The translations under genes and the position numbers were made by a program. A stretch of DNA of 15,264 nt from CAYUWH01 sp964448615 (GTDB lineage Bacteria; Patescibacteriota; Gracilibacteria; Peribacterales; Peribacteraceae), in contig CAYUWH010000034.1 in the NCBI GenBank assembly GCA_964448615.1, positions 1 through 15,264 of the forward strand. The letters run 5' to 3'. Numbering within the stretch: position 1 is the first letter of the stretch; each line of letters begins with the position of its first letter. This document shows, in pieces, positions 1 to 5,514 of the stretch. Below the pieces are notes generated by a model, which saw only the letters and a program-made list of their open reading frames with translations, ran no database searches and had not been told where the DNA came from.

Positions 1-54
1 ACCCACGGCCTCCGCAATGCGAATGCGGCGCTCTATCAACTGAGCTACAGCCCC
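1..54 (-). tRNA. tRNA-Ala (CGC anticodon), 5' part, cut by window edge
   Basis: Read on the minus strand, the sequence starts GGGGCTGTAGCTCAGTTGAT, the usual 5' end of bacterial tRNA-Ala. A D-arm GCTC/GAGC follows, then an anticodon stem CCGCA/TGCGG around the loop TTCGCAT, which gives anticodon CGC and decodes GCG. The variable loop and the first T-stem strand (GTGGG) are visible before the window ends, so the rest of the T arm, the 3' acceptor strand and any encoded CCA lie outside. Identity rests on the anticodon and the acceptor start. Confidence 0.9.
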
Positions 55-209
55 AAAGGTGAATTGCAGACGAACAAGAAGGAGCAGAGCGACGCAGTGA
101 GTCGCAAGATCCTTTGCCTCGTCGAAGCCCAAAGGGCGTAGACGGGCAAACGCACCCGAATTCTAACCCCATTTGCCTAAAAATCCACCTTCTCTTCTTT
201 TGCGACTTT
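55..209. other. Spacer between two divergent tRNA genes, with a hairpin
   Basis: No protein gene is seen. A symmetric hairpin lies at 79-114: outer arms AAGGA/TCCTT, an internal loop, and inner arms GCGAC/GTCGC around a 7-nt loop. On the minus strand it would sit in the 5' leader of the tRNA-Ala transcript. A second short palindrome, GCCCAAAGGGC, lies at about 127-137. No convincing promoter for tRNA-Ala was found; a TAGAAT on the minus strand near 162-167 lacks a good -35. Role unknown. Confidence 0.4.
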
Positions 210-218
210 TGCTATATT
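210..218 (+). promoter_or_regulatory. Extended -10 promoter of tRNA-Phe
   Basis: TGC-TATATT (TG at 210-211, hexamer 213-218) is an extended -10 element. It ends 25 bases before the tRNA-Phe 5' end, leaving a short leader for RNase P removal. The -35 position (about 190-195, TTCTCT) is poor, as is common for extended -10 promoters. Confidence 0.6.
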
Positions 219-243
219 CCTCAAGCTCCAGCGTTTAAAGCGT

Positions 244-319
244 GGCCCGGTAGCTCAGCTGGTAGAGCACTCCCCTGAAGAGGGAGGTGTCACCGGTTCG
301 ATCCCGGTCTGGGCCACCA
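244..319 (+). tRNA. tRNA-Phe (GAA anticodon) with encoded CCA
   Basis: A complete 76-nt cloverleaf can be folded by eye. The acceptor GGCCCGG pairs with CTGGGCC with one G-U pair, followed by discriminator A and encoded CCA (317-319). The D-arm has GCTC/GAGC. The anticodon stem CTCCC/GGGAG holds loop CTGAAGA, so the anticodon is GAA. The T-stem ACCGG/CCGGT encloses TTCGATC. The GGCCCGGTAGCTCAG start is typical of bacterial tRNA-Phe. No terminator follows, so transcription may run into the membrane-protein gene downstream. Its 3' end is imperfectly repeated at 1357-1371, suggesting past use as an attachment site. Confidence 0.97.
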
Positions 320-320
320 T
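306..320 (+). repeat. att-like direct repeat, copy 1 (tRNA-Phe 3' end)
   Basis: The last 14 bases of tRNA-Phe plus one base (GGTCTGGGCCACCAT) match 1357-1371 (GGTCGGTGCCACCAT) at 13 of 15 positions, with an identical 8-base core GCCACCAT. tRNA 3' ends are the classic integration targets of tyrosine-recombinase elements. No integrase gene lies in the window, so this is at most an old scar. Confidence 0.4.
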
Positions 321-360
321 ATGTGTTATGGAGTCGAACTCTGTATGATTGGTTTCGATA

Positions 361-1092
361 ATGACTAAACCAAAGATAAAAGAATTGGCTTTTACTTTGT
401 GCTGGTATTGCCTTCTACCGTTTCTGTTCCTGCTGTTATTGGCGCCAGCTAGCATCGGAACGAGCCAAATTGCTGAAAAATTTTGTGGTGGAAAGATTCG
501 TATGGGGCATTCGCAAGTTCTGAAAGACGGCTATATCGCTGTTGGTCGTATTTACGATGATGATTCAGATTGTTTGAAATCTGTTTATATGGATACAGAA
601 AAAGTGATGAAAAGAAATTTTGGAGAGGTTATTGGGGCGCTGAATGCACTTTTGCAATATAGAGTTTGCTTCAATCAGGAGACATCTCTAAACAATGTGA
701 ATAGTCCTGCAAGCAACCCCGTAAAATTCTTTATGGAGAGCAAGGCAGTTGTACCCTTTTCTTTGAGAGTTGAAGCCGAATCAAAAGTTGGTATTGATGT
801 ACCTCAGGGCAAATGCGTTGGAATTCTGCCCAATATGCAGGGTCGTCTAGAAATGCACCCTGATATTTTCGGCGGCGAAGTTATAAGTGAGCAAACATTT
901 GAACAGCTTAAAACAAGCGGATTCATTGCCCCATCTTCGGAGGTGCCAGGCGCATTTGAGGCGGATTTCTTCGAGCACACGAATATTACTGTTAAACCTC
1001 GTTTCATCTATATTTACATCTTTTTTGGCTTGGTAGTTGCTTGGGCTGGAGTTCTAAAGATTTTTATACACAGTCAAAAGAAGGAAGATTGA
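361..1092 (+). CDS. Unrecognised two-TM membrane protein, AT-rich
   Basis: I do not recognise this 243-residue protein. It has an N-terminal membrane segment (about residues 9-31, rich in Leu and Phe), an extracytoplasmic-looking middle of about 180 residues, a second membrane segment (about 215-235) and a short Lys-rich tail (SQKKED). Four Cys in the middle region (contexts KFCGG, SDCLK, RVCFN, GKCVG) could form disulfides. I chose the ATG at 361; a TTG at 349 is in frame, and neither has a good Shine-Dalgarno. The gene starts 41 bases after tRNA-Phe and may be read from its promoter. Hand counts of two 60-base lines give about 32-37% GC, well below the neighbours. Together with the tRNA-end repeat at 1357-1371, this suggests horizontal acquisition. 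That it is a real gene rests on the long open frame and the coherent topology. Confidence 0.7.
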   Translation: MTKPKIKELAFTLCWYCLLPFLFLLLLAPASIGTSQIAEKFCGGKIRMGHSQVLKDGYIAVGRIYDDDSDCLKSVYMDTEKVMKRNFGEVIGALNALLQYRVCFNQETSLNNVNSPASNPVKFFMESKAVVPFSLRVEAESKVGIDVPQGKCVGILPNMQGRLEMHPDIFGGEVISEQTFEQLKTSGFIAPSSEVPGAFEADFFEHTNITVKPRFIYIYIFFGLVVAWAGVLKIFIHSQKKED

Positions 1093-1233
1093 GATTAATG
1101 TTTCCAAAGCGACAGAAGATAATTGAAAAACTGCTCCAGAGGCCAACTAATAAAAACACCCAAAATAGTTCCCCAATAAAATTGAGGATTTTTGTAGAAG
1201 GGCCTCATGTGGTCTTCCAATCCTCTTACCTGA

Positions 1234-1371
1234 CTAGGATGAAGCTGTGTTGGTGGCATGCCAATATTTTAGCCTACACCTCTGACCATTCGTAATTCCG
1301 TATAATCGTTTTATTGATGCGACGAAATCGGAACACAAAAATAAAATAAGTGTTAAGGTCGGTGCCACCAT
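1234..1371 (-). CDS. Possible small ORF (45 aa) or truncated gene start
   Basis: On the minus strand an AAGGAG sequence lies 6 bases before an ATG at 1371, one of the best Shine-Dalgarno arrangements in the window. The frame runs 45 codons to TAG at 1234. The product starts MVAPTLTLILFLC and has a basic middle; I recognise nothing in it. It may be a genuine small protein, or the leader and first codons of a gene (for instance a transposase) whose body was lost when the AT-rich segment joined at the repeat. The composition becomes AT-rich just inside the ORF, which fits a junction at or near the ATG. Confidence 0.25.
   Translation of the reverse strand: MVAPTLTLILFLCSDFVASIKRLYGITNGQRCRLKYWHATNTASS
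1357..1371 (+). repeat. att-like direct repeat, copy 2 (islet distal end)
   Basis: This is the partner of the tRNA-Phe 3' end, 13 of 15 identical, at the far side of the AT-rich segment. The core GCCACCAT also contains, on the minus strand, the ATG of a small ORF with a good Shine-Dalgarno (1234-1371), so the match could partly reflect another constraint or chance. Confidence 0.4.
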
Positions 1372-1511
1372 TCGTCTCTCCTTGACCTCATGACATCCAT
1401 GGGGCTAGCTTTAGTATGTCGTCTTCCATCGCAATGCTTCTGGGAAGTATCCTAGGTTGCCCAGAATGGGGAGAATGACGAGGGCTTCATTGCGGCCAGG
1501 GCGGGAATCGA

Positions 1512-1545
1512 TGTGACTAGTCACGAACCCATGTGAACTGTCACA
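1512..1545. promoter_or_regulatory. Two tandem TGTGA-N4-TCAC palindromes, 20 bp apart
   Basis: ATGTGACTAGTCAC and ATGTGAACTGTCACA lie exactly 20 bases apart, start to start. The first contains the perfect 12-bp palindrome GTGACTAGTCAC (1513-1524); the second has TGTGA/TCACA arms. Two helical turns of spacing suggests a dimeric DNA-binding protein, either a regulator or a transposase acting on element ends. The arms resemble CRP half-sites but the spacer is 4, not 6. No confident gene start is adjacent, which favours a mobile-element end over a promoter operator. Confidence 0.4.
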
Positions 1546-1572
1546 CCTCCCGCCTCTTTTTCTTGCATGAAA

Positions 1573-1602
1573 GAGCCGCAATCCCGGGTGGGACTGCGGC
1601 TC
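1573..1602 (-). terminator. Hairpin terminator of the helical-protein gene
   Basis: GAGCCGCA (1573-1580) pairs perfectly with TGCGGCTC (1595-1602). After one G-T or mismatched position an inner TCCC/GGGA stem continues the hairpin. It lies 22 bases past the stop of the minus-strand gene 2470-1625. The U-tract on that side is weak (TTTCATGC), so termination efficiency is uncertain. Confidence 0.6.
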
Positions 1603-1624
1603 GTTTCGGCCTGAATGGTGAGAA

Positions 1625-2470
1625 TCAGGCAACTGCGCTAATGCCCGCGCTCGCAGCCCGGGCGATGTCGGCGTGTCCCTCTTCTTGGGCCCGAGAGGCA
1701 AGCCGCATCAGCCCATCCTCATCATCCGCCTCCAGGAAGTACTGGAGAGCCAGCCTGAGGTTCTTGCCGCGGAACGCGTGATTCCCCTTTGCGGTCAGGA
1801 TCCGACGTTCGCTGAGAGGGCTTCCCGCCAGGATAGCGGCTTCGGCTGCCACACCCCAGTCCCCTTTCTCCAGGGCGCATCGCGAGCAGGAGAGGTAGTC
1901 CTCGGGGGGCACCGTAAGCCGATGCGTTTTGACGAGTTCCAGTGCCGGCTTGAGTTCACGGGCGCTGAGATGCGCGCGCACGAGCGCGAGCCAGTACATG
2001 GCACTGAGCTGCACGCCGGCCTTCTTGACCGTGCCGATGAACGCCTTGAGCGCGCCGGGAGGAACTTTGCAGTTCGTGAATGACTGAAGAAGCTTCCTCA
2101 TCTGTTCATCGAACTCTTCTCCCGCGGCCGCGCAGCAGGAGCGAAATGCCTGGATGCCCTTCTCCGTCGGCGGTCGCTTGTTCACGACCCGTTGTGTGAG
2201 AGAGGCGAAAAGCCCGAAGAGCAGCTGCATGAGGAACTTCTTGTGCATGCTGACGCGCATCGTGCGCCCGATTTCCTGGTAGAAATCGAGGATTTTGGGG
2301 TAGATCACGTCGATGTGGCTTTTCTGCGCCAGATGATGCGCGAGGACGTTCATGCATGCCTCGACGTCTTCGTCCGGCATATCAGGCTGTTGCCTGTACA
2401 CGCTCCGCAGGGGGTTCCCGTGCTGTCTCTGTGCGCGCAACAGTTTGCGCAGCATATCGGCTGGATGCAT
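1625..2470 (-). CDS. Unrecognised all-helical protein, possibly TPR-like
   Basis: This 281-residue soluble protein has no signal peptide or membrane segment. The sequence is dominated by amphipathic helices. The C-terminal half (about residues 150-281) has paired helices with small residues at turn positions, such as LRLALQYFLEADDEDG followed by LASRAQEEGHADIARAA, resembling TPR/alpha-solenoid repeats, so a scaffold or protein-binding role is possible but not shown. Four Cys are scattered through it without a metal-site pattern. The ATG at 2470 is supported by AGGAGAG (about 2477-2483) about 6 bases upstream, one of the few good Shine-Dalgarno sites here. Its leader contains a 9-bp inverted repeat (2509-2540), a candidate control element. 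It diverges from the DUF4385-like gene. I assign no function. Confidence 0.75.
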   Translation of the reverse strand: MHPADMLRKLLRAQRQHGNPLRSVYRQQPDMPDEDVEACMNVLAHHLAQKSHIDVIYPKILDFYQEIGRTMRVSMHKKFLMQLLFGLFASLTQRVVNKRPPTEKGIQAFRSCCAAAGEEFDEQMRKLLQSFTNCKVPPGALKAFIGTVKKAGVQLSAMYWLALVRAHLSARELKPALELVKTHRLTVPPEDYLSCSRCALEKGDWGVAAEAAILAGSPLSERRILTAKGNHAFRGKNLRLALQYFLEADDEDGLMRLASRAQEEGHADIARAASAGISAVA

Positions 2471-2508
2471 CGTTCGCTCTCCTGAGGTTCTAAGGATCAG
2501 GTAATGTC

Positions 2509-2540
2509 CTCAAGGACACCACTGGATTCCGGTCCTTGAG
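2509..2540. promoter_or_regulatory. 9-bp inverted repeat in the divergent promoter region
   Basis: CTCAAGGAC (2509-2517) and GTCCTTGAG (2532-2540) are perfect inverted repeats separated by 14 bases. The element lies between two divergent genes, in the probable 5' leader of the minus-strand gene. It could be an operator for a dimeric repressor or an RNA stem-loop controlling translation. It is not followed by a U-tract, so it is unlikely to be a terminator. Confidence 0.45.
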
Positions 2541-2549
2541 AAGGGCGAT

Positions 2550-2577
2550 ACCCTAAATGGATTTCTGTAAAAGTCAA
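2550..2577 (-). promoter_or_regulatory. Possible promoter of the helical-protein gene
   Basis: On the minus strand TTGACT (2577-2572) is followed after 16 bases by TAGGGT (2555-2550). The -35 is good and the -10 poor. The position fits a transcript carrying the inverted repeat 2509-2540 in its leader. Confidence 0.3.
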
Positions 2578-2640
2578 TAAATATGCCTTTTGCCAGGCCT
2601 ATAAGACAGGAATGACAAGGAAACCCGTCATCGATGCCAC

Positions 2641-3066
2641 ATGAAGTATCCGCAGTCCGATATCGGCGAACAGGAGGTGGTGCGGGAGCAGTTTACAAGC
2701 GACGAGGTATTCAATGTCGAGCCATACGCATCGGAGCTGCTGCCGTATCTTCATTTTTCAAACGAACGCAGCGCGCGTTATGCGGCACAGGAATTATATG
2801 ATGGGTTCATGCGCTATCGTGAGCAAGAGGACGTTGTGGGGATGGACATGGCACGGAAATTTTTGGAAATCGGATGGTTGCGTACGCGGCACCACGTTTC
2901 ACAGGTCAATCATCTTTTGCATTCGGATTCCCCTCTCGCCCATTTGCCGGGGCGCAGGGCGTTGGCAATGGCCGATGCATCAAAAACATTTCATCGTTTG
3001 TTGCAACAGGCACGCAACGATCCGATGTATCGCCGATTGATCGAACAACGACGAACGCGGGTGTAG
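2641..3066 (+). CDS. DUF4385-like protein
   Basis: This 141-residue soluble protein matches my memory of the DUF4385 family, which is about this length, has no known function and occurs in bacteria and some phages. The family-like stretches are VEPYASELLPYLHF (about residues 26-39), the block ending DVVGMDMARKFLEIGW (about 63-78), and the C-terminal helix with ARNDPMYRRLIEQRR. The central long segment seen in many members before the last helix is shortened here. There are no membrane segments. The ATG at 2641 is the first in frame after a TAA at 2602; the nearest SD-like AAGGA (2617-2621) is too far away to be convincing. The stop codon lies inside the first arm of a 14-bp perfect hairpin (3061-3093). 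Family assignment is from pattern recall. Confidence 0.7.
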   Translation: MKYPQSDIGEQEVVREQFTSDEVFNVEPYASELLPYLHFSNERSARYAAQELYDGFMRYREQEDVVGMDMARKFLEIGWLRTRHHVSQVNHLLHSDSPLAHLPGRRALAMADASKTFHRLLQQARNDPMYRRLIEQRRTRV

Positions 3067-3093
3067 AGACGTGCAAATCGCACGTCTCTACAC
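3061..3093 (+). terminator. 14-bp perfect hairpin overlapping the DUF4385-like stop
   Basis: The arm 3061-3074 (GTGTAGAGACGTGC) is the exact reverse complement of 3080-3093, around a 5-nt loop AAATC. The last codon and TAG of the upstream gene form its first 6 bases. No U-tract follows, so it may be a dispersed palindromic repeat acting as a barrier or mRNA 3'-end stabiliser rather than a classic terminator. A 13-base piece of the arm recurs at 3871-3883. Confidence 0.55.
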
Positions 3094-3112
3094 CAATGAT
3101 TATTGCAAATAT

Positions 3113-3140
3113 ATAACGAGGGGCAGATGCCCCTCGTTAT
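3113..3140 (-). terminator. 28-bp near-perfect palindrome, likely 3' end of LamG gene
   Basis: ATAACGAGGGGCA (3113-3125) and TGCCCCTCGTTAT (3128-3140) are exact reverse complements separated by GA. It lies 24 bases beyond the stop of the minus-strand LamG/RTX gene. AT-rich sequence (ATATTTGCAATAA) follows on that strand, without a clean U-run. With the hairpin at 3061-3093 it fills the gap between two convergent genes. Confidence 0.55.
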
Positions 3141-3163
3141 TGGTATGCCGATCATGATATCAA

Positions 3164-5395
3164 TTATTGATTGTTATTCGCGCATTGCGGCAAGCTCGCG
3201 ACCGTGCTGGTGCATCCGAAACTCGATTCACCGTTTGCACAGATGTTCGTACCCGGACCTCCGGAGAGATAATCGAAGGCGGCTCCGCCATCAAGACGGT
3301 CATTGCCGCTTTGGCCTTGAAGGTAATCTCGAGTGGCCTGGCCGCAGAGCACATCCTGATCATTGCCGCCGAAGAGACGGTCAATACCGTCGTTACCCCA
3401 GAGTGTATCCACCCCTGCCGCACCGAAGACGACGTCGTCCCCTTCTCCGGCGTGAATTTCATCATCGCCGTTGTCACCGCTGATGAAGTCGTTCCCGGCT
3501 CTTCCGCAAATCACATCATTGCCGTTGAGACCGCGGATAAAGTCCGTGGCGGCCGTTCCGACGATCACGTCGGCATTATTCGTGCCAGCGAGGAATCCGC
3601 CGTAGGTCGAGCCGCTGCTCGTGCCACCGACGATCTTGTTGTTACGAACGTAAATCGTGGCGGTGTGTCCGTCACAAGTCGGCACCACGTTGTTGCCGGT
3701 CGAAGACGAACTGGAAGACGTGCTTGACGTACTGCTGCTCAGTGAAGAAGAAACGCTGGTTGCGCTGCTTGAGCTCAGCGAGGAGAGGATCGAAGACGAG
3801 GAGGACGAAGATCCGGTATTGCCGCAGCCTCCTGCAAGGTTTGCGAGTTCGGTATTCGTGAGGACGCGATTGTAGAGACGTGCGTCATCGAGAAGTCCGA
3901 AGAAGTGTCCCGTCGCAAGCGTGTCGTGACGTGCGCCGATTTCCAGTTGGTTCACGTTCGTATTGATGGCGACCGGGAATGTTCCGGATTTCTGGAGAAC
4001 GCCATCAAGGAAGTACTGCCACCCGTTCGTGCCGTTGAACGTGAATGCGACGTGGTGCCATGCATTGAGCGATGGAATATGGCTGCCTGTCAGGGTGATG
4101 TTATTCGCATTATTCACGCCGTCGGTAAATGCGTAGGTATTGGGGCCTGCCGTCCCCATCATGACGATGAACTTTTGCGTGCTGTTGGAACCGTTGCCCA
4201 GCGCCATGAGCGTTGCCTGGTTCGTCAGTTGTGTTTGGCGCATCCAGATTGCAACCGTGCGTGCAGTGGATGCCGCCGGGAAGTTGAACGTGTTATGCAC
4301 GCGGACGTAGTCGTTGCTTCCATCCAACGTGAGAGAGCGCGGGTTCGAGAAGTTCACGGGTGCGACCGTGGTCGAATACCCCGCTCCGTTCAAGAGCGTT
4401 CCGGTATTGTTGAAGGTCGTGGAGTCGTTTGCGATCGTGCCGGTTCCTTCGTCGAACTTCCAGTACCCTGCGAGTCCCGTGAGTGCAACGGGGGAGCAGG
4501 TGGAAGATACCGAGCTCGAAAGCGAGCTGCCCGTCGAGCTGCTTACCGATGAAGATGAGGTCGAGGAAAGAGAGCTCGAAGAGACGGACGAAGCAGACGA
4601 AGAGCTCCCCGCATTGCCGCATCCTGCAGCAAGCGACGAGATTTCGGTTCCGTTCAATGTTCTGCCGTAGATGCGGATGTCGTCGAGGCTTCCTTCAAAG
4701 TACGGCTGACCCACGTAGTGGCCGAAGTGCAGCGGCGACGTGGAACTGATATCGCCGACCGTTGCCGTGTTTGTGCCGACGAACGTGCCATCGACGTACG
4801 TATCGATCTTCAACGTGTTGCCACTGTGCGTGAACACGCCTGCGACATGGTGCCACTGGTTGTTGAGCACCGTGCCGGGCTTCGCGGCATCATTGATGCC
4901 TAAGTTGCCGTATCCGAAAAAGTTCACGTGGTTTCCGCTGTAGAAATACAATCCCCAGCCGCGGCTGGAGCCGTTGAAGTTCCCGAGAACGCCGGTGTTC
5001 CCCGTGCCGGTCTTCGCGAAGAGCGATACGGTAAAGGAGCCGGTCCCAAATTCCAGATCGCTGCTGTTCGCGACTGAGACATGGTCATTGCTGCCGTCAA
5101 GCGCAAGTGCCGAAGGATTCGGCGTGATGACGGTGGTTCCGCTGGACCACAGTGGTCCGTTCTGAAGGGTGCCCGTGTGTCCGTTGCCGGTGGAGTCTGC
5201 TGTTGTGGTGCCGGTATTCTCATCGAACTTCCAGTGACCGACGAGATTAGCCGCACTGACGGGCGTGCAGGATTGGGCAAATGCTAGTGGCGCAGACGAA
5301 AGCGCCGGTGCCATGTTGGCGAGCAACAATGACAATGCAAATACCGCGAGTCCCGCAGCCGCTTGTGGTTTTGACACAGATGGCGGATGACTCAT
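3164..5395 (-). CDS. Secreted LamG-LamG-RTX protein with polyserine linkers
   Basis: This 743-residue exported protein starts with a signal peptide (hydrophobic GLAVFALSLLLANMAPAL, likely cleaved after AFA near residue 40). Two LamG/concanavalin-like domains follow (about 48-262 and 300-525), each opening with a WKFDE motif and closing with LDDIRIY or LDDARLYNR, typical of carbohydrate- or matrix-binding modules. Each is followed by a Ser-rich linker of about 35-40 residues. The C-terminus (about 570-743) has roughly ten hemolysin-type calcium-binding nonapeptides such as GLNGNDVIC, GDNGDDEIH and GGNDQDVLC, which form a Ca-stabilised beta-roll. I chose the ATG at 5395 because it opens directly onto the signal peptide; a TTG at 5428 is in frame. 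No SD is seen. It probably acts outside the cell in adhesion or polymer binding. It is last in a minus-strand run after a protease and a glycosidase-like gene, 119 bases downstream of the latter. Confidence 0.88.
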   Translation of the reverse strand: MSHPPSVSKPQAAAGLAVFALSLLLANMAPALSSAPLAFAQSCTPVSAANLVGHWKFDENTGTTTADSTGNGHTGTLQNGPLWSSGTTVITPNPSALALDGSNDHVSVANSSDLEFGTGSFTVSLFAKTGTGNTGVLGNFNGSSRGWGLYFYSGNHVNFFGYGNLGINDAAKPGTVLNNQWHHVAGVFTHSGNTLKIDTYVDGTFVGTNTATVGDISSTSPLHFGHYVGQPYFEGSLDDIRIYGRTLNGTEISSLAAGCGNAGSSSSASSVSSSSLSSTSSSSVSSSTGSSLSSSVSSTCSPVALTGLAGYWKFDEGTGTIANDSTTFNNTGTLLNGAGYSTTVAPVNFSNPRSLTLDGSNDYVRVHNTFNFPAASTARTVAIWMRQTQLTNQATLMALGNGSNSTQKFIVMMGTAGPNTYAFTDGVNNANNITLTGSHIPSLNAWHHVAFTFNGTNGWQYFLDGVLQKSGTFPVAINTNVNQLEIGARHDTLATGHFFGLLDDARLYNRVLTNTELANLAGGCGNTGSSSSSSSILSSLSSSSATSVSSSLSSSTSSTSSSSSSTGNNVVPTCDGHTATIYVRNNKIVGGTSSGSTYGGFLAGTNNADVIVGTAATDFIRGLNGNDVICGRAGNDFISGDNGDDEIHAGEGDDVVFGAAGVDTLWGNDGIDRLFGGNDQDVLCGQATRDYLQGQSGNDRLDGGAAFDYLSGGPGTNICANGESSFGCTSTVASLPQCANNNQ

Positions 5396-5442
5396 ACAAA
5401 AAAATGGGTTAGGAAATAAGGTGGGCAAGAAGCCAGTATTAG

Positions 5443-5508
5443 TTGGTGACGTTTCCAGCCCCCGAAATGACCGATTTTCTCTTGCTGATTATCGAGTATC
5501 GTCACCAA
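5443..5508. promoter_or_regulatory. 9-bp inverted repeat upstream of the LamG gene
   Basis: TTGGTGACG (5443-5451) and CGTCACCAA (5500-5508) are exact inverted repeats separated by 48 bases. They nearly span the 119-base gap between two co-directional minus-strand genes. They might be paired operators for one regulator or the base of a long stem. The promoter of the LamG gene, if separate, must lie here; a GATAAT-like and a TAATAC-like hexamer occur, but neither has a good -35. Confidence 0.35.
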
Positions 5509-5514
5509 GAGGAG

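Larger units (their letters stand above)
1093..1624. other. Long region without a confident gene
   Basis: This 530-base stretch separates the AT-rich gene from the next recognisable CDS. It holds a possible 45-residue minus-strand ORF (1234-1371), the att-like repeat (1357-1371), a 7-bp inverted repeat TTCTGGG/CCCAGAA (1438-1444 and 1460-1466), two tandem TGTGA-N4-TCAC palindromes (1512-1545) and a hairpin (1573-1602) after the minus-strand gene. A plus-strand frame of about 65 codons from 1098 to 1295 has no SD and no recognisable content. The mixture looks like a decayed accessory boundary. Confidence 0.5.

Noticed and set aside
1301..1306. TATAAT on the plus strand as a promoter
   Set aside because: No -35 at proper spacing and no extended TG. 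There is no plus-strand gene downstream, and it lies inside the small minus-strand ORF in AT-rich DNA.
1411..1701. Minus-strand open frame of 96 codons overlapping the helical-protein gene end
   Set aside because: It overlaps a better gene in another frame, crosses its terminator hairpin and the tandem palindromes, and shows no protein-like composition.
3700..4600. Repetitive sequence in the LamG gene that might look like a repeat array or CRISPR
   Set aside because: It is the polyserine coding tracts and duplicated LamG domains. Unit lengths are irregular and there are no spacers.
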